Both the position numbers and the translations under genes were made by a program. 64,000 bases of DNA from Tubiluchus corallicola (lineage: Eukaryota; Priapulida; Priapulimorpha; Priapulimorphida; Tubiluchidae): the NCBI GenBank assembly GCA_030141605.1, contig JAQGDQ010000063.1:312001-376000 (forward strand), read 5' to 3'. Below the pieces are notes generated by a model. The model had not been told where the DNA came from. It was given only the letters and a program-made list of their open reading frames with translations, and did not search any database. This document shows, piece by piece, positions 1 to 12,800 of the stretch. How positions within the stretch are numbered: the first letter of the stretch is position 1; every line of letters starts with the position of its first letter.

Positions 1-331
1 TGGAACAGTGAATATGACTGCTTGTAAGCAGCGGAGCATCAGTGGATATTCAAAGTGAATATTCAAATTTGTCAAATTTTTTTGAGATAAAGCACACTTG
101 ATTCTCTATGAATTCTCCAAAAAATTCCGGTCAAAATTACCTTTTTTTGTAACCCATTTAAGAATTTGCATAAAAAATCTTCGTATGGATAGTAGTATTC
201 ATGAACAAAGTGTGTTTGATTTTAGTTGATAAAGATCTTGCATTTCATGAATTTCATAAAAATGGTTGAGGATTTACAGCACTTATTAAAGCAGTAATTG
301 TATGAATCTTTTTCTTTTTTTGTAATTTCAG

Positions 332-895
332 TTCCTCCTCGTGTTGTACCCTTCAGTTTTCCTAGGCTGCAAAAGGGCACCAGTGTATTCGCTGTTTGTG
401 GTGTTAACACAGGGGATCCTCCTATCAGACTCAGGTTTGAGAAAAAAATATAGTTTTTTCATTTGTCATTGTGCAATGCACAGTCATCATCAAATAACTT
501 CAATTAACTTTGATCATCAAATGAGTGATTGCATAAAACAGAACAAGACAATAAAGCATGTAAATCATGGTTCTATTTGTAAGCTTGAAATCAGTGAGGG
601 AATCAGAAATTGTTTACAACAAAATTTCTAAGTTCGTACGTTGTTTCTTATTGTCTTGATATTTTTTCATTAGTATCATAAATATCCTTATTTGGCTTGT
701 TTGTGTTTTGTAGATGGGAAAAAGATGGACAGCCAATTAAATCTAATGAGATTGGTGCTCAGATTGTAAAATCGACCGACCTTGCTTCTACGTTAGTGAT
801 TAGAAAAGTATCAACTGTCCACAATGGCAACTACAGCTGTGTAGCCAGTAATTTAGCAGCTAGCGATACTTACACTGCTGAATTGATCGTTGATG
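332..895 (+). CDS. DSCAM: DSCAM Ig domain 7 (two exons)
   Basis: Exons 332-434 and 714-895 encode one I-set Ig domain. It opens with VPPRVVPFSF, a DSCAM signature at Ig7. The first Cys lies in FAVCGV, the core Trp straddles the splice in RLRW-EKDG, and the second Cys is in GNYSCVASN. In insect Dscam1 this domain is encoded by a large array of alternative exons. Here I see one exon pair only, with no second copy of either half in the 435-713 or 896-2098 introns. Confidence 0.9.
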
Positions 896-3800
896 GTATG
901 TTGGTTGCTATGCATTGTCTAGAAGTCACAAGAACAGTGTGATTATTATGTCTTGGCAAAATCACATTATTGTAGATTAAAAATAATAGACACTTTTTTC
1001 GAAACTTTTTGGGCTTTATTATGTACTGTATTTTCCTATTTTCTTTTCCTTTGAAATTTTTATGCTAGCATTTAAATGAGCAAAATAAGTGTAACTGTAA
1101 GTTTGCAGTTCAGATTATACGTTTTGCTGTTTTTTATATTTAGAATATTCTGCACAATTCCATTTAGAAGTTGTATGGTTATTTTCCTAATGTTACGTAC
1201 AGGGTGGTTCATGTGCCTTTCCTGAGGGGTATAAAAAGTATGTACAAGTCATAATACAGTTCAATTTATTACATCAAAATACTGCCCACACAGTATCGAA
1301 TCTATTCTGCATTCAGAATTTGGTGTGGATACCTCATCCGGCTCGTGCAGCCTGTATTCTTGAAGGTATAATTGGAGCATTGGTAGATTTGTCATGAAAC
1401 TCTTACAGAGCCATACTAAACACAAGATAACTTTTGTATTTTGCAATTTCCCCAAAAATGTGTGCTACTGCTCATAGATGGCAGCTCTGCAAGGTATTTA
1501 CTATCTATCTTGTACTCCCCTCATACATTGTGTGCATTGTAGAATTTTCTATTTCGTTTTATTTTTTATCTTTCGGAAAATAGCCCTAGGCTAATGTTGT
1601 CCAATTATTTCGACCAGAAATAAAATTTTTACTATTTATTTACTACTAGCAGCGACTAGAAGATCTGAAGATTCTCCAAGTCATCTTGCAGATGTTTCAC
1701 TTATCTGTAGCACATAGTTTCTCCAATTAATGTTCATTCCATCCTTCAGGATAGCCCCAGTGTCTTTAGCGATGTTGAGGACATGCGAATTTCCAGACTA
1801 TTCAGTTCAATCGAAGGAATTAATTCCAGAATTTTCAGGTCACAGTTCCGATCCCATCAAGATTACAGGCTGTGAAGATGAGCGGTGCTTTCACACTAAA
1901 CTTCGAGGGCATGATAGACTCTCTATTGTTCAGCAATCTGTTGTAATAAATTGTTCTATTCTGTTGTTCAGTACTTATGTACCACTGTGTATAATTATTA
2001 AAACTTTGAAACGGGTAAATTAGTTAGCATACTCAACTTATGATCAACTCTTTAGCTTCTTTTTAAAAATATTTGCCACATGTTTTCCTTGCTTATAGAG
2101 CCGCCACATTGGATTCAAGAGCCAGTTGATGTCTCTGTGGTAGTTGATCATGAGGCAGTATTAGTCTGCACGGTTTCAGGCCTTCCATTGCCAACAATTA
2201 CTTGGAAGAGATATAATGGTGAATAAACATCATATCATGACTTACGTGATACTTAAAAATTATACCTGACTAACTGAAATTTGAAATTGTATTTAAATAT
2301 TATAGCACCTGCTGATTCCTGGCTGACAGATTTTATTATGTAACATTTGAGAATCTATGTGGTATTTAGAATTGTATCAAATTTAACATTTGCAAAATAA
2401 ACTACCATGATGTGTGCTTTTTGTACTAAAATGTTCCCTATTCAAACCTTTTTGGGCTTACTAAAGATTAAGGGAAGTATTTTTGTATTACATATGCTTG
2501 ATTAGTTCCTGAATGCCACAACAGTGTTTTTAGGTGTTTCATTTAGAGTGATTAAATACAAGTATTATCTGACGCTTATGCTTTTATCTTGCTGCAGCAG
2601 TTGAACCACACCTAGCTGGAAAAAGTTGACAAAAAAGTTCAACAATATCCGGAAATCAGCCTTGACTTTTTGTTTTCCCTATTTTATGTAAATGTCCTCA
2701 AACGATAAAAAATATTATATTTTTCAAAAAGTAAGACAAGCAAACAGGTGACGACAAAACAAGAATTACTTTAGTATTTTTTAACTTATTTATAAAAATG
2801 TAAGAGAATTTTTATAATAGCTTTTCCAATAGCTGATTTTAGCAATTGTATTTCTATTAGTGCAAGAAAGGCTATCGTAGCATACATTGTAAATTAGCAA
2901 TGAGCTTTTTTGTGTACATCTTAGGTGCAACTGAGAGTTTCTTTGATCTACCAACTGAACAGGCAGAAATGTTCTCTAATGGAACAGCTCTAATTTACAA
3001 TGCTACTGAATCTCACGCAGGCAAATATCTTTGTCATGCTAGCAATGGCGTATTACCAAACTTGAACAAGATAATAACATTGACAGTAAATGGTAAGATT
3101 CATTAGTACATGATCCTTTTGTATAGTGTAAAGTGTTGTCTGCATGTATAATGGGTAAGCAGTGACAAGATAACGGTGTAACTTTGATCGTTCAGTTTTA
3201 CAAACCAAAGTTTTCTTCAAATTCCTATTGAAAAAATGAAAATGAAAGCTGTTTTCTATCTTTGTTAGTTTAACTCCTTCAGGACCGCACTATACAAAAT
3301 AGATCTTATAAAACTTATGACATTTCTGCTACTGTATGAGCACAGACATAACTAAATGATTACAAATTAGGTACTGTTCTATTCACGAGAATCCCTTAGC
3401 TATCCAATCATGCTATTTCTTTAAACATTTATATGTGATTTAATTGGATAAAATTAAAAAAACACGCCTTCTTCGTGCACTCCAACTTCGCCTGTTGAGT
3501 AGCTTAGTCTGGTATACACTTGCACGATAGTACACACTAATGTATTGATCTGTTTGCTACAGCTCAAGCTGTGCAGTGTTGTGCTGCTATTCCAGGAAAA
3601 ACCCAACTGATCAGCAAGGACAAATTAAAGTCGTTTCATCTTAACAGGAATTTCTCCATAAAAGTATATTATACCTGAAGCCAAAGTGCATCTCAATGTT
3701 GTGTCTGGATAGTTGAAATTTTCTGCATTAGCTGATTTCACTCAAGTGATACAGTACATTGTTAGTGAAAGCTTACTGCAGTTACTGAAAGCTTTTTTCC

Positions 3801-6800
3801 ATTTTTCGTCAAAAATCGATTAATTTGTCTAAGGTAAACCAAATGAATTTCATGTATAATTTTGCATGAAAATCCATTGTGTGAGTAGTAGAAACCTACA
3901 AAAATTATCAAATATAACCTAATCACTATTAGTGAGACCAGTTTTTCATAAATCCATGCAGAATGCAAGAAATGCTTACGGTCCTGAAGGAGTTAAAGAT
4001 CAGTCATTCATGTCTTTGGCATCTTGAAAACTTCTTAGTAACACCTCGTAAATCAAATTCACCAGTATGTAGTTAAGTCAGTTCCCTTCGCAATTGAGTT
4101 TTGTTTTGTTTCTTTACATCTAACAACGCCTAGTAAGAAATAGGAAATCAGAACTACAGTTATGTTTATTAAAGTAATGAAATGTTATGTTTCATAGTGT
4201 AATTAATTTCTTACAGTACCTGCTAAAATTTTAACCCAGCAGAAGTTGCAGAAGGCATTGTTAGGGGAACAGATAGCAATGGAATGTATGGCACATGGAG
4301 ATGCACCCATTAAAATTACTTGGTTATTTAATGAAGTCAAGGTTGATAAGGTCATGCACGGGTAAGAGAAAAGTAACTGTACATGCTTGAATGGATTTTT
4401 TTTGTATTAATTTTGTGCAAGGTGTAGTATATCCAGCAAAATAACATTTCTGCTTCAGTCCAGGTAAGGCAACATTAGATTTAGAATGGTGCAACTACCA
4501 TTCATCTGATTCTGATGTCTAAGCACCACAATCGCTGCAGATCATTCACGGGTGCAGATTCATCAATCACTTGCGAACAGCAAACTGAATCACCATCATA
4601 TTTGCTCAGTTTTCCGGCACAGGGACCATGCAAAAGCCAACCAAATATAGAATCAACAGCTGTGGAGCCGTTTCGCAGAGTAATGGAATGCTCCGAGCCC
4701 ATTATTTGGTGGTAAACATCACTTCCAACCTGTAAATGAATTTCTCGTGGATTGCCGCTACGAATCTCAGGGTGGCCTAGGATCATGCCTTTAAGTCTCC
4801 TAACCAACTACCATCAGAACATGTTGTAACCTCTAGTTTTTATCTTGAGTGGTGGCGTTAAAGATCACAATTTTTCCTGTATTTGTTCGAAGTTTAATAT
4901 GAACAATGTGGCATTTCTGTTGCGGTGTGCTAAGTCCACCCATGACAGCTAACGAAAGATTACGCTTGCCTATAATTTCACAGCCTGCTTGCTCTGCAAC
5001 ATTACACAAAATAAGAGAGGTAGTGGCACCAGGATCTATAAAAACACGAATAGGAATTGATGAGTTGGCACCTTCCAAAACAGCAGTGGCAGTCATTAAG
5101 AACACAACATTCGTACCAAAAGACTGTAAATGAACTGATGGAACATCAACACTTGCATCAGAAGTATTTGAAGCTCTTTTAACATAAGGACTCACCTAGG
5201 AGTTGCCAGTAATTGAATTGCACAATAAATAATGATGCCGTTTACTACATCGCTTGGAGATTTACGGCAAGTATCAGCTCTGTGGTTTAGAATTTGCGGC
5301 AGGCCCTTGACTTTCCATAACGGATGTTTTCCCAGACCCATACGCCCAAATTTTGCGAGAAACTGCACGAGCAGTCTCCAGAAAAACTCGATTTGTTCAA
5401 CTGTTTGGACATGTTGGAAAAGCACGGGCACACTCCCAGAAAGAGGACGAAACAATCTACAAGCTGAGAAAATTTCATTAGGAGAGATATCCACTTGGCA
5501 AAATGGGAGGGGTGTATTTTAAAGTTCTTTTGTGACCCTCGGTGCAGCACGCTGTTTAGAACACCCATTGTCTTTGAGCTTAAGAAATTACGCGGCGTGG
5601 CTGTTCCAGGCATTGTCATCACCTGACGTTCTACTGTGCTAGAGATTCTAGCCTGTTATCATCTGAGAAACAGTAAGCAAAAACTATGTAGAACATCTGT
5701 GCATTGATGGATGTGTCTGATAGCATTTTACCATTGCACACAGCTTCAACTTTATGCAAAATGTTTTGCGTGGTTTCACTATGTGGCTGTGCTGTTGGGT
5801 GTTGGTGTTGTACGTGTTGTTGTCGTTATCGTCATCATCATCATAATCACTAAATGAGGTGGTCTGTTTGGTATGGTATAGTATGGTATAGTGAAAAGGT
5901 AAGTATACTGCAGATGGTGTGGTGTGTTGGGTGTGGCATGGTGGAGGTGGGTTGGTGTAATGTGGGTTATAGGTGTAATATGGCATGGGCTGTGTGGTGT
6001 GGGTGGATGGTGTGGTGGGTGGTTTGGTATGGGTATTTTGGAGTGGGTGGTGTGATTGTTATGGTGTTGTGGGCGAGGCATGGCATGGTGGTTGTGGTGG
6101 GCGTGGCATGGTGTGGTGGCTGATGTGGGTTGGATGATATGGTGGATGTGATGAAGTTGTGTAGCATGGCATGGGTGGTCATGTCATTTGGTTTGTGTGC
6201 AAAATTCTTTCGAGGGTTTTGCTAGTATGAATATTAATTTCTTTATATAATTATGTTATTTTTCACATTCCTGTGAAATTTAGATCTGTTAATTATTCTA
6301 TTATTCATTTGTGTACCAATAAGTGCTTTCAATAGATGTGTAATGTGCTAGGCCTATTCTTAATTATCACTCCTATAAATAACAAATCTTGTTTTTCTGC
6401 TGAGATACATAGGCTTCCTCTCACTTTGCCACCTCTGCTTTCAGAAATTCTGGATCCTTATCTTATAATAGTTATGCTACATGTGAACTGACACTGTGAA
6501 GTGTTGTGCCTTGTGGAGGATAATGATGCTTAAAGATCCATTTAAAGCATTAACTTTAAGGAAAACTACAAGTTTTATGTAGTCACTGTACTTTATAGTA
6601 TTGTTTCATCATATTGTTCTTATTTTTAGGAGATGCAATATTGCAAATTACTTTAATTCGGGAGCAAAGTCAATACTAACCATTAAAGGTACCAAAAGAG
6701 CAGACACAGGAAATTATACCTGCATTGCTGCTAACAAATTTGGACAAGATAAAAGGGTCATTAGCATTATTGTGTTAGGTAGGTCAAGTATTTAAAACAA

Positions 6801-9800
6801 ATGTTCTTAGCATTTTATTATGGAGACGTCTCCCCTTTGCAGCTTCATACAACATTTGCGTGTATCCACTCTACTAAGTTACATTAGTATGTGAAGCTGT
6901 TGGTATAGGGACTATTTAGTGTGGAATCAGTCCGCGTTTGGAGCACGGGAGTTTGGATGAGTCGGTAGATTGTAGAATTTGGATTTAAGGAATTTGGAAT
7001 AAACTGTTAATTTTATATATTTAATTGTGAGTTACATCTTTCAACTTGGTGTCAGAAGTGGAGGCACATCATCAAGGACTTACCATTATTTTGAGAATTC
7101 AGCATGGCATTTCAGCAAAAATTTATTGTTATGTGAAGGATAGCAAATATGGTTCAGCTACTTATACATCTATACTGTGGAAGATAGTATCAATTGAAAG
7201 ATGCCGAAAACAAAACCACCGAAATTAGTGTCGTGTACAGGCGAAGACGAAAAAGAATCAGTTGAATTGAATGAGGTATATGTAGTCATATGTATCGCAT
7301 AATATATATTGCCTCATGAGGTATATGAAGAGAAGTTATTTTGTTAAGTCTTGATTTATGTTAGAATGGTTTTGTGAAAATTGTGTGATAAAAATATGTG
7401 AAGTTACAATTTTTTGTTTTCAGAGCCTCCAGCTTCACCATCAAATGTTGCAGTAACTGGCTTCAATAGTCGCACGGTCCATCTATCCTGGCAAAAGCCG
7501 TATTCTGGAAACAGTGAATTGGTCAAGTACATTGTCCAGTACAAGCCATTGTCCAGTAGGTGTCACTTATCTCCTAGTCGAGAGTCATTGAAATTGTTCT
7601 ATAACTTATTGTGAGACAGAGTGACAAAAAAAGCTTTCACAACTGTTGACGTAAATTTACTATGCAACTAATGAAAAAGATCATTTGTTTAATATGTTGA
7701 AGACGTTTAATGCTGTCACTTTTGTAGGAAGTTGGTCTCATGCTACAGAGTGGTCAGCTGACAGTAATCTGACATCATGTTCACTTCGTGGTTTCACACC
7801 GTCAACAACGTATCAGTTCCGAGTCATGGCTGAGAACTCTCTGGGGCGTAGCAAACCCAGCCGTATGGTGACAGTAAACACAGAGGATGAAGGTAATATT
7901 CCATAGTGGATGTGTAAGGATCCGTTTAATCCTTGTCTGATATCTGATTTTAATTATTATGTGCAGTTTTTTAACTTTGTCATAACAGTTTGCTCTGTTA
8001 AGCTCTGTTTATGGCTATTTTCAATAATTGTTGTAAATTTTGGCATATTTGTTATTGTTTATTTATATGCTATAAACATATTTTTTGAAGCTGGAGCAAC
8101 TCACTGAATGGATTCAGCATCTCACATTAACTCATCTACATTGCTAAGTGAAGAAATAAGACTTAGTATCCAAACTGCAGTTACACTTTTGCTGAATTTA
8201 ACCTACACAGCATTCATTGATGTAATAAGAATGTTTTTTGGGTTTTGCATTATTTATAGCACCTGAAGGAAAACCACAAAATGTACGTGTACTGGCCATA
8301 TCTTCGCAAATGTTACAAGTTGAATGGCAGGTTTGGTACAATTTTTGTTTTTTTGCAGCTGAAGTTTTTACTTATAGATGCATTTGTGTTAGAAAAATTT
8401 TGGATTATGTTTTATGTTATTTCAACAATTCAAATTTTCAATGCGATTTCGTTAGTCTATCGTTGTCAGTTATTGTATATTTGTTTTCTTTTATTTCGGA
8501 TTGTAGATACCGCCTAAGGACACTTGGAATGGACAACTTCAAGGTTATTATATAGGATACAAGCTACTGGATACAGCTGGTCCTTACCTACACCACACTG
8601 TCCCATACCTGAGTGAGAAACAACAGTATGAGATCAGTAATTTAAAAAAGTTTAGTACATACAGTGTGGTAGTGGCTGCATTTAATCGACGTGGGACTGG
8701 TCCAAGATCTGATAAGCAAGTAGCCAAGACACTTGAAGATGGTATGCACTCATGTTTCGAAAGCCAAACGTGGTTAAGTGATAGTCTTCCGTGAATCTTC
8801 ATAAATATAACACATAATAATAATATTTGCCAATAAAATGTGGCCTGTTTTGACAATATCATATTGCTATCGCACTACGTATTTTATATCCTTTTTATCC
8901 TTTTTTTCAAGTGAGAAACGTTGCTATTATGAAAAATGGAAAACAGTGTTCCAATGTTGTGATAAAACAGTTTGTACTAGCTACCATTGTTGTCATGGTT
9001 TTAAACAATTTGTGCTGGCTGCCATTGTTGTCACTGTTTTTTAAAATAAATAGTTCACTGTGGAATTTAGTGCAACAATACCAGGAGATTATAAAAATAT
9101 AAACTGTTTAATGTTTTTATATTAAATAAGATAAGCCTCTTTGTATGCATGACAAATAGGTTAGTCACATTATTTGCATTGCCTGTCACTTTTACTATAT
9201 TTATCTTGTTTCAGTTCCAAGCGGTTCCCCTCGTAATGTAAGTGCCACGACCATTAATTCACGCACTATACTCGTAAGATGGAATCCAGTTGTTAGTGAG
9301 AAGCGGCATGGCAGTCTTCTTGGCTACAAGGTCATATGCCAAAAAATGAACGATCTGTTAAACGTCGGCGGTTAGTTCAATTGGCTTCCTAGGTTTTTGT
9401 TTATTTATCATAATAGGGTCTGTTTGTAGAGATTTATATATATTACCACAAACAATGACAGTGGCTCGTCTGTGTGTTTAAAGTCAAACTAAACTCTCAC
9501 TGAAATTATTATATATAAGCCTTTGCAATCTAAAATCCTACTCTCATTACGAATGTTCAATTTTTTTATAAACTTACTGTAAAATTTGTTTCTTTTGATT
9601 GTCTGTCACTTCGTTATTAGCGGTAAAAAATTTGAAGAACCACCATTTTTCGTTGCACAAGAAGAATGACGTTAAGAGTACAGTCACGAGCTCACCAAAG
9701 TTCAGTAAACAAACATCGGTAACCAGAGACGCTTTCTGCACCTCATACGTCATACTCGCTCGCTTGCGCCAAAGACGAGACGCGAAACTTGGCGACCTTT

Positions 9801-12800
9801 ACGGCAATGCATGTTATGCTATGCAAGGTGAGTTATTTAATTCATGCCTCTTTTGTTTAATAATAAGTATGAATTCTTTGTGTAATCATAATAATGTGTT
9901 AAAAATCTTCACTGTCTTTTGGGATTATATAGGTCTTTAACTTTACAAGAGTTTTTTTCACGTAGATGACAGTGACGCATTGATACGGAGAATCAGTGGT
10001 ACATCTGCCAATATCTCATCATTACAACCATATTCTAATTACAGCATCAGAGTTTTGGGATATACGAGTGCCGGTGATGGGATTGCCAGTGATTCAGCAT
10101 ATGCAAGAACTGCTGAAGATGGTGATAACCTGATAACTTTTTTGATTGCTGTCAATGTGACGTTGCAAATGCAAAATAACAATAAAATTACTCCTTAAAT
10201 GTGGAGAATTTTGAAAAATTTGTAGGTTGGATCAATTTTTGTAAACGTAAGCCATGCTACTGTTTTTAAAGTTTATTGAAAAAATGTTGTAACCCGAAAG
10301 TTAAATTACATTACATTAAAATGCCTTGAAGTTTGAATTACTACTAAATTACTAGACTGAATTTTAAAACTCCTAAATTATTAGAAATTTGTATTACTAG
10401 ATTTTAAACATTTTATCTTTATTTTTGATAAGATATGAAATACTTACGATTAATTACATTTTGTCACAGTCCCGGATGCACCGGCAGGTATTAAAGCAAC
10501 TCCCGGTCCTGGGCTAGTTATCTTTGTTTCATGGTTGCCACCTGAACCTGCAAATGGTGTATTAATTCGGTACCGACTCTACATGTCAAATGAGAACATT
10601 CGGAGAAAGGTACGGCAGATTAACAAAGTAAAGAATTTAGGTTTTATTTTTATTTCGGCACACGAGTACCATACAGTATAAACTGTACAATAAAATACAA
10701 ATAAAGATTAGTAAGAGCAAAGCTAATTTAATTTTTTACAAAGTCTAAAACTTTTTTATTTCTCTTATGTCAGTGCCTATCAAAACGTAAACTATGAGAT
10801 TTGTAAGGAGCGTTTTTGATCAATTTTTAATAAAAGTTCATTTCATTGTAAGTATTGTAAATCCATTGCTGTTTGATATGTTTAAATTGCTGCTTGTATT
10901 TCCAAGCCTATTCTTGCCCAAGTTAGCTATTGAAATTTATGCTTTATTATTACTGCTTGGAAGTTTTATATTCTGTTCTACAGGCGCATCATCAAATAGA
11001 CTTACATCCCGATCTGTGGTTTTTCAAAACTAAATCGCTTCATAGGACTGGTGTTCACCATTTTAGCATAGCAGCTTGGACATCTGTAGGGGAGGGCAAA
11101 TGCTCAAACACTGTGACTATGAGTCCTTCCAGTACAGGTTGATTATAATTTATAATCTTTTAACTATTGTTGTTTTACAGTAAAGTCAGTATAATATATA
11201 CTATGAATTTTTGAGGAATCAGATACTTTTAACGAAACCTTTATGCCGACCTTGTAAATCACAGACAAAATGTTTGATCATTCCATTTGATGTTATGGTA
11301 ACAGTTCAGAACCCAGATTTGGTGATAAACAATAGAAATAAAAAATCAATGATTTTGGAGATATAACAATACCATTTGAACCTAAAAAAGAGATAAGGTA
11401 CATTCTAATAAAGAATTAGAATCGGTATCTTGGACTAAATCATGACATAGAACAACCTGGTTATAGCTGTAAACTCTATTGTATAGCGGTCGGATCACGT
11501 GCTTTAATTAGGAAATTTAATAAAAGCAGATCGAAAGGTCTTATGAAAAGAAGAAGTAAAACCTACACGAAATAGTGTGATATAGCATGTATAGCGTTAC
11601 TAGCATCATATTCTATATACCATGCTAGTTCGGAACCGTCATGGCAAAATTCACCCCTATATTGTGCCTCTGCAGTAACTTAAATACATATTGAAATTTA
11701 AAACTGTTTTGCATACATGTGTATTAACATATTTTACTTGAATATGCCTTTTTACTATTTCATTTGATTTTTTTTAAATCAACGTTTGTGTGATGTGATT
11801 ATTTTATCATTTTTATTTTATTCAAATAAATAGTGCTTAATCATTTATAATTCAACAAATAATAGTTAATTTACTAAAAATAATTGTAAATTTATTTTAT
11901 TCATTAATTGGTTGCCATTCACAACAACACATTGTTTATCCTGCTGACAAAGAAATCAGAATTGTTATATGTTGACTTGACAATAAATAACTTTCTTTTT
12001 CAAAGTCTTGAATTGTATTTTGTTGAAATCTGATTTGCAGTCAATTTGAACAAATTTGTTAATTTGAATTGTATGTTCGTTTAAAAGCAAAATTTGAATA
12101 ATTGTCTTGCAAACTAATAACTTAATGCATTTGATGTTATAATAAAAAAATTCAGAAACTTAGTGTGTTGTAAAATAATATATGTGATAAATATTTCAGC
12201 TGCACATTAAAGGATAAGCTAGCCATGGGAACAAGTGTAACAGTCGACTATTTATGCAACTAACTTAAATTAGCATTACCAGCTAGTTGGTCATGAGGCT
12301 CCAAGAAAAAAGACAAAATGCTGAAAAACTGTCTGCTCTTTTGTGAATGCTATCTCACCTTATAGTGAAATAAATCTTTCGTATTTTGCATTTTCTCCAT
12401 TTTCCCTAGCTGTAGATATATAGGCCCTACCTGCAAGTAAGATACGTTCGAGATAATATTCCTAATTAACTCGCGAAATCGTTTATTTTTCCAGTTAGTG
12501 CAAAAATAATATCTTTTGGACAAAAATTTGTAGCTGTATGGAAGAATGACGTTACCTTGCCTTGTGCTTGTGTCGGTATACCACAACCAATAATTACTTG
12601 GACATTTAGGTTAGTTATTGGTAGAAATTTATATTCTTAGCAAAACGTGTATTTATAGATCATTTGTTATCCAAGCTGTTATAATATAATAGAGCTTAAA
12701 ACCATTTATTATTTATAATGTTTATATATACATGTAATATAAATAATAATATTTATTATTATTGATTTTTTCACTGTTAAGTTATTTGCTCTCTTCACTT

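Noticed and set aside
1195-1520. DNA-transposon end (cagggtggttcatg) with a minus-strand frame
   Set aside because: The terminus-like word is suggestive, but I found no partner end, target duplication or transposase similarity.
1730-2023. 97-codon plus-strand frame with a good acceptor at 1749
   Set aside because: No Ig-like pattern, no matching donor in a useful phase, and a complete Ig7-Ig8 join exists without it.
5779-6182. Several overlapping long frames on both strands
   Set aside because: They arise from the G/T-only low-complexity tract. His/Pro/Thr-rich or Trp/Val/Gly-rich composition follows directly from the skew.
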